Below, piece after piece: positions 40,383-50,609 of a stretch of DNA of 64,000 nt. The notes under the pieces are model-generated. The model saw nothing but the letters and a program-made list of their open reading frames with translations. It was not told where the DNA came from and did no database searches. Both the position numbers and the translations under genes were made by a program. Origin of the DNA: Glaciecola sp. HTCC2999 (GTDB taxonomy: Bacteria; Pseudomonadota; Gammaproteobacteria; Enterobacterales; Alteromonadaceae); contig NZ_DS989811.1 in NCBI RefSeq assembly GCF_000155775.1, positions 192,914 to 256,913 of the forward strand, in the 5' to 3' direction. Numbering within the stretch: position 1 is the stretch's first letter; the number at the start of each line of letters is the position of its first letter.

Positions 40383-43228
40383 TCAGAAAGCATTCTTGGT
40401 GACGATATCGAACTTAATAAAGCCGTTAATTTGGTAAACACCCGGAGGTTGTTGATGTAAAATTTGCTGATTTGATTCAGTTAATTTCACGTCATTAATT
40501 GTTAAGCCAGTAACCTGTGGTAACTCAAAATTGCCGCGGCTGTTTTTAGGAATCGAGACTTGCATATCCAGTTGCTTATTTGTAATACGCCAATTTACGG
40601 TAATTTCACCTTGCGGCGTTTTATAACTACCACTGGCATGTTGCAAACGATGATTAAATTGCGGGGCGATCTTAATGTCTTTAAAACCAGCACTTGCCGT
40701 ATTAATCCCTAAAATGCCTTCATAAAACCATTTAGCTACCGCACCATAGGCGTAATGGTTAAGGGAGTTCATTGATTCTTTACTAAAACCATCCTTAAGT
40801 GAGTATGAATTCCAACGCTCCCAGGTGGTGGTTGCGCCATTATTGATAGAATAAAACCAAGAGGGGTAGGTTTCTTTAAACAATACATCAAACATGAGAT
40901 CACTACGGCCGATGCTTTGTAATACCGGCGCCAATAAAGGTGTGCCCAGAAAACCCGTGCCTAAATGTTTATCGCTGGTTTTGATAGTCTCCACTAAATG
41001 TTGCTCTGCGTTGATCTGGTCTTGACCTTCAAACAATTCAAATGCCAGTGGTAACAGGTAACTGGTTTGTGTTGACGCACTTTTTACCTTTGTGTTTTCA
41101 TCGTAAAACTCATTACGAAAGGCAAGTTTTACTTTATTGAAGGTATCAGAATATGTTGTGGCATCCTCTTCATGACCGAGTACCTTTGCTATTTTGGCTG
41201 CGTAATCCAACGAACGTGCATAATAGGCGGTGGATATTAAGTATTGCGGTGTTTGCCCATTTTTTGCGTATGGTTGCAACCAATCTTTAAAACCACGTAG
41301 GCTCGAAACATATTGTTCTGACTTAGATTTGTGAAAATCGAGCCAACGTTTGATCATGTCATAGTTATCTTGTAAAAATTGTTTATCACCATTCAATAAA
41401 TAAAGCTCCCAAGGAATGATCACAGCAACGTCACCCCATCCCGCAGAAGCTAATTTACCAAAACCATGGCCCTTGTTTGGCACAAAGTTTGGCACACCGC
41501 CGTCTTTTGCTTGTGCTTCTCTTACCGACTGCATCCATGCTGCCCAAAAGCCATACACATCAGCCATATACATAGATGGCGCGGCAAATACTTGGGCATC
41601 GCCGGTCCAGCCCAAACGTTCGTCTCGTTGTGGGCAATCGGTTGGAATATCTAAAAAGTTACCGCGCAAGCCCCAAACCACGTTCTGCGATAGTTTGTTC
41701 AGCTTGGCATGTGAATTTTTAAAATTGGCATTTACATCAAAGTTTGAATGTAAGACGCGACCCTTCACCCAACTTAAATCAGGTGTTTTAGATTGATCAA
41801 AGCCTGAAACTTCGACATATCTATAACCATGAAAAGTAAAGGTAGGGACATAATTAATTTGGCCTGATTTAGCGGGCGTATAATAGTCAGTGGCTTTTGC
41901 GGTGCGTAAGTTTTTAGTATAAAACGTATTTTTATGTAGGGCCTCAGCAAAACGAAAGGTCATTTTTTGATTAGCAATACCAGGCAGTGATAATTCTGGC
42001 ACGCCTAGCATGTTTTGCCCCATATCAAACACCACCACCCCAGGTTTCGGGTTGGCGACCTCAACAATTTTTACGGCCGGTAAGGTTAATTTTACCGCCG
42101 GTGCCTGATGGCGTTTAGGCGCTAACGCAACTTGCGGCTCTATTGTCTCGGTGATCACTGTATTCCAGTTGTTGGCGTTGAAATTAATCGTATTCCAACC
42201 CGACATTTCATAATTAGCATCATAGGTTTCACCGTCATAATTACCAGCTTCTCGAATAGGGCCATCAAGCGTCACTTTCCAGTTTTTGTCTGTTGCTATA
42301 ATTTGTGATGTGCCATTGCTATAGGTGATTTCAAGCTGTGCTAACAAGGCTGAAGGTTTGACTTTTAATGCTCTTAATTTTAAATAACGTCCGGTATGCC
42401 AGCCCTCAGCCACAGTTGCGGCGATCACATTTTCACCAGAATGAACCAGTGAAGTCACATCATAAGTTAAGGTTTCAATACGCTGTTTATATGGCGTCCA
42501 GCCGGGGGTCATCACATCTTTCGATACCTTTTGACCGTTAATATAAGCCGTAAAAACACTTTGGCGGTAATATATAAACGCGCTTGCTTGATACTTGGTT
42601 TAGTTTGTTCCGCTTCTAAGGAAGTATTATTTTCGGTGGTAAAAGACCGTCTTAAATATTGTGGACGATAAACCTTATTGGTGACTGTTTTTGTTTTTTT
42701 GGTTTTATTATCGATTACATCAAATGTCACCGTATCACCTGTTTCTGGGTGACGAATCCATTGACCTTGCCAGTCATCATTAGACAATAAACTTAATTCA
42801 AGTGAGGCTAATTGACTCCATCTTGATATTTGATCCTGCTCATCCCAAACACGCACCCGCCAAAACACCTTTTCTCTTGATGATAATGGTTTGCCTTGGT
42901 ATTTAATCCAAGCATTCTCGGCAGATACCTGTTTTTGGCTATCCCATAAATCCGCATCAGCGATATTATCACCGTTTGAGGTCACTTGAATTTGATAGGC
43001 TTGTTGAAATTGATAACTAGCGTCAGGTGAAATTTTCCATGAAAAACGCGGCGCTTGTTCGTAATAACCAATCGGATTAACAAAACCTTCACCCACTTCT
43101 AATGCTATTGGCGCTTCATTATTGTCAGAATTGAAGGTAGTAAACGAGCATGCGCTTATCATGACCAAAACGCATAACAGGACAAGCTGTTTACATTTAA
43201 TCATTTTATTGAACATGAATGACTTCAT
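40383..43228 (-). pseudogene. GH78 alpha-L-rhamnosidase, frameshifted
   Basis: Two reading frames together make one GH78 enzyme of about 948 aa. The N-terminal part (42512-43228) has a lipoprotein signal (ISAC), the fibronectin-like 'PRFSWKISP' domain and reaches 'ARLYITAK'. The next base then breaks the frame near 42559. The C-terminal part continues 'VFTAYINGQKV' in the other frame from that point and includes the catalytic (alpha/alpha)6 barrel ('DCPQRDERLGWTGDAQ', 'TTTWERWNSY'). One missing base (AAAGGTG to AAAGTG, or one T in the T run) explains it. The ATGA overlap of the two frames is accidental. It is either a pseudogene or a sequencing error. Confidence 0.85.
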
Positions 43229-43425
43229 AATGTGTAACCTACTTTATTGATCAAAAATTAGAGCAGCTTCATCTGCTCACTAATGAAAACTAATGTTGAA
43301 TAGAAGATTGTTATAAAAGACAAAAAAACATTAGAAACGGGGGATAACCAATAACGAGTTAGTTTCGGTGTGTGCCTTTCCCGTTGCTTATCCCATTCGT
43401 TCTATCTAGTTTTCGCTCTGTCTTG

Positions 43426-46400
43426 TTATAAGGCCACCTTACGGATCGCTTTAATTTGCACAGGCCCCATAAGACCAGAGCGTTGTAACTGTTCACTTCC
43501 GTTGATTTTGATATCAAAAGTTAGGTCGGTATTAAAGCTTTTTGCTTTGGCACTATCTGGAAACTTCTCCGGATATTTTACATCACCAATCACACGGTTT
43601 AACCAAGTCGTCGCTACCTCAACAATTAAGGTGTTGTTACCCATTTGCGCTGCATCATCAATATTTACAGTCAGTGGATGAGTCCATAACTCGCCCAAGT
43701 TTTTTCCATTTAATGTAACGCGGGCAATCACCCCTACTTCACCCAAATCGAGTTGTAGTTGTTGATCGTCACGCAGCATTTCTGACGTTAACGAAAAGTT
43801 GGTTTGATATGCTATCGAGCCAGAGTAATGCTGCAGAGCAATAGGGCTAAGCTCCGTTAATGAAGTTAATTTATCGAGGGTTAGCGTCGTTGGTACATCA
43901 CGATTAGCTTGTAAGGTCAGTTGCCACGGTTGATTTAAGGTTTTGGCTGGCGGTATGTCATCAATGTTAACCGTTTCTATACTGCCATCGCGCTCTATAA
44001 GCTGATAAACCCCATTTTTTTCGATGTTAATCATGCGCTTGCCTTGCTGATCAAATTGCGTTGGCAACCATACTTCTTTTCCGTTACGTACTATTTGGTG
44101 AATGTTAGCGTACTTGCTTTGTTCGGTATGCTGGGTTTGACTCGTTTGCGTCGCATGTCGCTTTTCAGGCACAGCTTTTTCAAAAACAGCTTTTTCGAAG
44201 ACAATAAAGCTCGACCCTAAAGTAGTTAACTGCATAGGGATCTCAATACGACCATCTACAACTTTATATTGAGCAATGTCATATATTTCGCCTGTAACGG
44301 CATCAAAACGCTGGGGCTGTGGCACAGCTGTTGTGTTGGCATTAGTATTAACATTGCTGACACGGAAACTCGGGTTAATGCTTACCGTTTGCTCAGACTG
44401 ATTCGCAATAAAATAAATGTCGTGGTTATCGCTGCTTCGATGACTCCAGAGAACCTCTTCTGGTAAACCGCTTAAATCTGCTGGGGTCGATAACGTGTTT
44501 AATACCTCGCCTAAATTTACCGCGTTGGCATCAGTGGGTTGCTGATAGAAAACAGTACCTTTGCCATATCCGGTTTGGGTCACATGTTTACCATCGATGT
44601 TTTGCCACAAACTACTAGCTAGCTTTTGTACCTGTGTATCACTTGCTGGGTAATTTTCTAAACTTGGTGAACGGCTAGGCTTCGGCCCATATACAGCACC
44701 ACCTTGCTTAACTAACTGTGCAATTTTATTTAATACCGCGGGGCGCATAGTATCTAAATTTGGCAATACCAGTAGTTTAAACCGCATGCCATCTGGCAAT
44801 TGATAATAGCCATTGGCAAAGGTTAAGCGCTGTAAAATAACTTCAGCATTGATAAAGTCGTAAGAATATCCGGCAGGCACAGCTGGGCTAAGTTCACCAG
44901 TCATTTTAGGCGCATCTTCGCCAATAAAATACATCAGATCTGCGACATATTTACCTTGTTGCATCATGTAGTTAGCGCGTTTGATGTAATCTAGCCAGCT
45001 ACCCATAAAGTCGAACCAAGTGTTATTACGATTAAATTCTGAGCCAAACCATGCATTGACGCCAGGAAAACGGTCATCATATGCTTGGTGAATATACACA
45101 TGTAATAATGTGTGGTTAACGCCTTCAACAAACGACCAATCGCCACGTTTTTTAAAGTTCCACGGATAATTTTTAAAACTCGTATTACGGCCAGATGTGA
45201 ATGATTCAGACATCACGGTTTTTTGGCCGTAGATATGAGCAGCGGACGATGCTGCTTTTAGTTCAATGGCACCTAAGTTGCCGCTTGCCCAAAACTCACC
45301 ACTGACAATATCGGCTTGACCACCATACTGCAAAAATTCAGCTGGAAAGCCCCAGTGTCCGTAGTTTTCTAACCATAACTTCAAGCCGTTTTCATTGGCA
45401 CGCTCGCGAAGGCCTGCGGTGTATTCGTAAGCAACATTATCGGCGACTAAACGGCGAACATCCCATAAAAAGCGTTCACTTTGCTCAACACTGTTCACCG
45501 CGCGGCCACTATAAACGGGCAAATATGGAATAGGATCGTAACCATAACGTTGTTTAAATTTTTGGGCAAAACCATCCGTCCAGTTTTGCGCACCTTTTTC
45601 GTAACTATCAACGACGGCATATTTTAATGCGGTGCGATCTTCAGCTGGCATTGACGATAAAAACTTACCTATATAAGAGTCAAAGTGATATTGAGCAATT
45701 TTTTTACTTTGTTTATCAATTTCTGGACCTTGAGCAGGTTTGCTTGATGGGCTATTTTTAGTACCAGTAGGTCGCATAAAGTAACGAACAATCGTCCAAT
45801 CACCTGCCGGCACCTGCCAATTCAGCTGACCGTCTTTGACACTCGACGTAATATCTAAAACATGATCACCTTGGAGTAACAATTGTGGATCATCGGTGGC
45901 AGTTGAAAGCGGCCATTGATAAGTGTCAAATTTTGGCATGGGGTTAGGAAATACTTTCGCCAGTTTCTTTTCTTGATAATGCTCAAGTTTATAAGCACTT
46001 GACAAAACAATTTCCTTAAAGCCGAATGGCTCTTCTTTGTTTTTCTTACGGCCTAAATGAAAACCATTAAAGCTCAAACGATAGTGATTTGAAGTAACAG
46101 CAGGAAAGGTGACGACAATTGGTGCATCATGATCGGGGCCGATAGCAGCCATGTTTCGTGGTCGCTCCATCGCAAAGGTTTTGATCACATCAAATTGACC
46201 GACGTCATTTTTAGCGGATAAAGTTGCCTTGGTTCTGAAACTGTTATGGGGGTATAGCTCTAATGTGCGGGCTTCAAAAGCTTGTGTTGGTTCAAAATCA
46301 ATTTGCAATTGCCCAGCATGGATGGCTTTTTGGCGATTAGGATTTAACAGCTCGGCTGGGATTTGGAAGCTAGTGGATTGATCGGCATCAAACAAAGCTT

Positions 46401-47271
46401 GAGAGTTTTGATTAGTTAACGCTTGCTGTGTCAGCGCGTTGTTCATCGTAATTTGGCTATTACTTGGTGTTAAACGCTGTTTTTCATAAGTTGGTGTTTT
46501 AAAAGCGACAACACGAACATCTTGATAATAATCACCAGAATATTTCTTTGCTTCTGGCTTTGACAAGGTCATGACCAACTTTTTTGGGCCAACGGCTTGA
46601 AATTCTTGGTTGTCTAAATAACGCATAGATTGATCTAAACCAACCCAAGGACCACCTGACTGACTCCAACCCGGAGAATTAAACAACCCGATATCAATAT
46701 CATATTCCGCAGCTTTCTTTATGGCAAAACGCACATGATCCCACCAAGGCTCTGTTAATGCTTTGACATCCCCCTGTTTGCCGTTTAAGTGGATAATGCC
46801 AATCAGTGCGGTGTTAATACCAGCTTTTTGCATCGAGGCTAAATCTTTTTCTATCCCTGTTTGAGAAATATTATCGCTAACCCAATACCAATATACCCAA
46901 GGTTTTACCGCCTCTGGTGGACTTTTAAAGTTAGACTTTAATTCCGCAGAAGATGCCTGATAAAAAGAGTCTGGCATTGGGCTTTTCGGTGAATGGTAGG
47001 TCTGAGTGTGTTCTATTGGTGTCACAAGCTTCGATGATTGCAGAGCAACGCTTGGGTTATCTTTGTTTTGTTCATGACTACCGCCGCAACTCGTCAGCAA
47101 AGACACGAAAAAGCTAACAAAAATCAGCGCCTTTAAACTTGCCGTTTTTAAACGTTTCGAGCGTAAACACAATAGAGATAAACACCTATTACAAAATAAA
47201 CCTTTGGTTAAAAAGTTAGTGCACAAAAAACTTGACAAGGTTTCGAATAAATTTTTTGATATATACTTCAT
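43426..47271 (-). CDS. large GH106-type alpha-L-rhamnosidase, lipoprotein
   Basis: The protein is 1281 aa. Lipobox LLTSC places the lipidated Cys near residue 62, an unusually long N-region, so the true start may be further in. The barrel begins 'KPWVYWYWVSDNISQTGIEKDL' style with 'GLFNSPGWSQSGGPWV' near residue 196, as in GH106. 'YAVVDSYEKGAQNWT' and 'MSESFTSGR' segments are conserved acidic regions. The C-terminal 'LGEVGVIARVTLNGKNLGELW' style domain is a galactose-binding-like sandwich. It is only distantly similar to the GH106 gene at 37340, suggesting a different linkage or branch. Confidence 0.85.
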   Translation of the reverse strand: MKYISKNLFETLSSFLCTNFLTKGLFCNRCLSLLCLRSKRLKTASLKALIFVSFFVSLLTSCGGSHEQNKDNPSVALQSSKLVTPIEHTQTYHSPKSPMPDSFYQASSAELKSNFKSPPEAVKPWVYWYWVSDNISQTGIEKDLASMQKAGINTALIGIIHLNGKQGDVKALTEPWWDHVRFAIKKAAEYDIDIGLFNSPGWSQSGGPWVGLDQSMRYLDNQEFQAVGPKKLVMTLSKPEAKKYSGDYYQDVRVVAFKTPTYEKQRLTPSNSQITMNNALTQQALTNQNSQALFDADQSTSFQIPAELLNPNRQKAIHAGQLQIDFEPTQAFEARTLELYPHNSFRTKATLSAKNDVGQFDVIKTFAMERPRNMAAIGPDHDAPIVVTFPAVTSNHYRLSFNGFHLGRKKNKEEPFGFKEIVLSSAYKLEHYQEKKLAKVFPNPMPKFDTYQWPLSTATDDPQLLLQGDHVLDITSSVKDGQLNWQVPAGDWTIVRYFMRPTGTKNSPSSKPAQGPEIDKQSKKIAQYHFDSYIGKFLSSMPAEDRTALKYAVVDSYEKGAQNWTDGFAQKFKQRYGYDPIPYLPVYSGRAVNSVEQSERFLWDVRRLVADNVAYEYTAGLRERANENGLKLWLENYGHWGFPAEFLQYGGQADIVSGEFWASGNLGAIELKAASSAAHIYGQKTVMSESFTSGRNTSFKNYPWNFKKRGDWSFVEGVNHTLLHVYIHQAYDDRFPGVNAWFGSEFNRNNTWFDFMGSWLDYIKRANYMMQQGKYVADLMYFIGEDAPKMTGELSPAVPAGYSYDFINAEVILQRLTFANGYYQLPDGMRFKLLVLPNLDTMRPAVLNKIAQLVKQGGAVYGPKPSRSPSLENYPASDTQVQKLASSLWQNIDGKHVTQTGYGKGTVFYQQPTDANAVNLGEVLNTLSTPADLSGLPEEVLWSHRSSDNHDIYFIANQSEQTVSINPSFRVSNVNTNANTTAVPQPQRFDAVTGEIYDIAQYKVVDGRIEIPMQLTTLGSSFIVFEKAVFEKAVPEKRHATQTSQTQHTEQSKYANIHQIVRNGKEVWLPTQFDQQGKRMINIEKNGVYQLIERDGSIETVNIDDIPPAKTLNQPWQLTLQANRDVPTTLTLDKLTSLTELSPIALQHYSGSIAYQTNFSLTSEMLRDDQQLQLDLGEVGVIARVTLNGKNLGELWTHPLTVNIDDAAQMGNNTLIVEVATTWLNRVIGDVKYPEKFPDSAKAKSFNTDLTFDIKINGSEQLQRSGLMGPVQIKAIRKVAL

Positions 47272-47373
47272 CTAAAGTGCTACTCCTAAAAAGGCTCGTT
47301 TACGATCTCAATGAGTTCTGTTAAGAAAATGTAAAAATTTTCAAAAATTGATACCTTAAAACTCAAGCGATAA

Positions 47374-50211
47374 TTATAAAATCAGTGTGTTATTACTTTT
47401 TATCGTAAGGTTATGATTGCCAGAGGGTAAAACCTTTTCTCCCGAAGCCAACAATACTTTGGCTCTGCAGTTGACTGGGATCGTAACCTTATACTCAATA
47501 TTACCTTGTTTATCCCGTTGCCATTGGGCGGTGATTTCACCGTGAATCGATTGATAACGCCCTTTAGCAAAATCAATTTCATCAATAAACTGCGGTTTAA
47601 AAATAATATGTTTAAATCCTGGGTTGCTGGTATCAAAGTCAATGCCAGCCAAGTGACGGTGAAAATAGTTGTCGACAAAACCCATAAAGTAATGAATATG
47701 ATACGATTTATCTGGCCAATGCTCCCACAGCGTAGTGGCACCATTTTTAAGCATAAAACCATAACCTGGATATGAGTCGTTGACCGCAACCTGATAGGCT
47801 AAACTTGAATAACCTTCGTTGGGGAGTAACTCCTATAAGGCATGCCCAGTGAAAATGCCGCCGTAAATATGGTTATCGCGGTCAACACTAATATCTTTGA
47901 TCAAACGCTTAAGCACCTGTTCATGGTGCTCGGGTTTAACAATACCGTTGTGTAATGCCAACGCATTCGGTCCTTGTCGATACTCGCGAGTATCTAAGCC
48001 ATGAAAGGTTACCGTTTTTGGATCAAAACAATATTTGTAAACCGCCGTTTGTAATTTCTTTTGTTGTTGGCGCAATGCCGCAATATCTTGTTTTTTATCA
48101 ATAATAGCAGCTATTTCCGTTAACATGGTTAGCACCCGATAAAAATTCATGGTGGCATACACTTCTTCGCCTTCATCAGGTTTATTGCCAAAAGGCGACG
48201 ACCAGTCAGAGAGTCGATCCGAGAGTAAGCCCGGCTTACCTTTAATTTCTGTCACTGCCCAAACACTCTCGGTAAAATGCATCATTGCATGCCAATACTG
48301 CTCAATGAGTCGGGTATCGCCGTAATAGCAATACATGTAATACGGTAGATAAACACAGGCTGAACCCCACAACGACGATTTGCCTCGGCCATACCCTCGG
48401 GCAGGCACAAAATTAGGTAAACCACCGTGTTCAGGATGTTGGGCATCAAATATGTCGTGAATAAACTTGGTGGTCAGCGCCGCTAAATCGTAATTCGCCA
48501 TGCCCATTTCAAGGCCTGTTACCGCATCACCTAACCAACCATTTTTTTCTCGGTGCGGACAATCGGTGGGGAGGCTATGTAAGTTCGAAATCATGGCTTT
48601 ATCAGATATTTGATGAATCGCGTTAAGCGTGTCATTTGAGCTTTGGAAATGCCCTACCGAAGTAACATCAGAATTCACTTGGCAAACGTCAATATCGCTT
48701 ACCGTTAATGGTTTTTGGTGACCTTTGATAATAAAGTACCTAAAACCTTTATAAGAAAAACGACATTCAGCAATTTCGCCAGGTTCTCCTTTGGCAACAT
48801 AGGCCATTTGTTGTAGGCCGCCCGGTTGTTTTAAGTCCATGGCATCTTCTTTTTCGCCAAAATAGAGCAAAATGCGGGTGCCTTTCGGGGCATCCACCCT
48901 TAAGCGGAGCCATCCAGCTAAATTAGTGCCAGCATCACCCCATTGGCCCCAACGTTTGCCTTTGTTTTTGATTTTGATCGGTTTACTGGTGCTCACCACT
49001 CGGATCGGTTCACACAGTTGCGCCTTTAATTTTCCACCAGGCGCAGGGACAGACTGAACCCCATCCCAATTAGAATCGTCTATGCCGGCATGGTTCCAGC
49101 GGTCAACTTCTTTGGTAGCATCGTAAATCTCACCCATATGCGGACAATCGTAAACCACAGGACCACCCGTGACTTTCCAGTTAACATCGCTAACAATATA
49201 TTCTTCAGTGCCATCTATGTAGCTCACTTTAAGCAGACACTTCAGTTTAGGTTGACCGATATAACCGCCTTTTTTCCAAAAGCCCCAGTGGTCATTAGCC
49301 AATAAGCCATAATTGCCACGGCCAAGCATGACCCCAACGGCATTTTTACCTTGTTTGATATGCTCAGTAATATCGTGCGTAACATACAGTATTGATTGAG
49401 CGTAATTAGTCCAGCCTGGATCTAACACATGGTCGCCCACTTTTTCACCGTTTAGGTACAGTTCATGGTAACCAATGCCTGCAATAAAAGCTTTGGCGGA
49501 TTTAATCGCTTTACTGGTATTAAATTCTTTACGTAATAATGGCGCTGGATCATAGGGGTTAGCATGATGAAACAGGTAACGCTCCCACAATGACATGCGC
49601 GCCCCAAAGTAAGACGGTAAATTTATTTGATGGGTTTGTTCTTCAATGGCTTTGCGCTGCCACCAGTTTGTTTCCCAGTCTTCTTCGGTTTTCCATGCAA
49701 CCCACTGGGCACCTTGCCAATCGTGTTCGGTGAATAAACCGGTTGAAAACTTCGCTGTTTCACTCCACTGGGAGACTTGCTGGTTTTTATCCCAAACTCG
49801 TACTTTCCAAAAATACTGAGCTGCTGGTTTTAATTTTTCACCCTGAAAAACAATATGGGTATTGTGATCACTATCAAGCTTACCTGAGTCAAAAACATCG
49901 CCAATATGCTCGTCTAAGGGCTCTTCTGAGCTAGCAACCAAGAGCTGGTAACCCGTTTGATACTGCTCTGCTTCATTCGATGCTAATTGCCAATAAAAAC
50001 GCGGTGCTTGCATATCAACACCCTCAGGATTACTGAGGTATTCACACTTTAAATGTACGGGATGTATATGATCCAAAGCATTAACAGGTAGTTGCACTGA
50101 CACTTGTTCGGATTGCTCAGCTAGGGCCCATTTTAAGCCCAGAGTGACTGTCGCTAGTGCTGTAGCTCCGCCTACAGCACTACCTACTAGAAATCGGCGT
50201 CTGGTGATCAT
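47374..50211 (-). pseudogene. GH78 alpha-L-rhamnosidase interrupted by in-frame amber codon
   Basis: The protein starts with a twin-arginine signal (TRRRFLVGS) and GH78 domains ('APRFYWQLA', 'FNTSKAIKSAKAFIAGIGYHELYLNG' style, 'DCPHREKNGWLGDAVTG'). At codon 793 (47833-47835) a TAG stops translation after 'IFTGHAL'. The same frame then continues 'ELLPNEGYSSLAYQVAVND' and 'GATTLWEHWPDKSYHIHYFMG' style text to a normal C-terminus at 47374. A single substitution from Tyr, Trp, Gln or another codon to TAG explains it. The truncated product lacks the end of the catalytic barrel and the final beta domain, so it is probably inactive. Confidence 0.87.
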
Positions 50212-50577
50212 ACATTTTCCTTTGTTGTTCTTTTTTAAAGGCTCGTTAGTCTGATAGTTTTAAAACGAATGATCCTCAAAACTCAACCAATAGTGATGTA
50301 CATTCGAACAAAATCAATATTCATAATCATTTATCGCTCGTTTGGTTATCAAGCGGCTAAAAAAAATTGTGTTATAACCCTAGAGTCATATCGGCCAATA
50401 TTTACTACCCCTAGAAAGAAAAAAATTGAAAATAAGTGGTCAGCTTTTTTGTCGATGATATTGAATTAGGCCGATGACATTGAGTTAGAAAAGGCTGATT
50501 TTAGGCGAGTAGTCGACAACAGGTATGCGCATGTTAAGAGAGAGTTAACAAGCGAATGCTCAAACAGTGAGGTAAAG
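50212..50577 (-). promoter_or_regulatory. upstream region of GH78 gene with conserved element, copy 2
   Basis: This 366-bp gene-free stretch contains at 50357-50425 the second copy of the element described at 40301: TTGTGTTATAA (50367), TAGAGTCA (50381-50388), CGGC (50392), ACTACCC (50404-50410), between A-runs. It lies about 170 nt before the GH78 start. Nothing else recognizable is present apart from the terminator at its right edge. Confidence 0.55.
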
Positions 50578-50609
50578 AAAAAATAATCGCTAATTAGCGA
50601 TTATTTTTT
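50578..50609. terminator. 32-bp perfect palindrome, bidirectional terminator over the fecR-like 3' end
   Basis: The two 16-bp arms are perfectly complementary, with A6 at one end, T6 at the other and GCTAATTAGC at the centre, so each strand reads as hairpin plus U tract. The stop codon of the FecR/LamG gene (50590-50592) lies inside the palindrome. Confidence 0.8.

Noticed and set aside
42512-42515. ATGA overlap of the two GH78 frames as translational coupling of two subunits
   Set aside because: The frames join seamlessly mid-domain after one base is restored, so this is a frameshift, not two genes.
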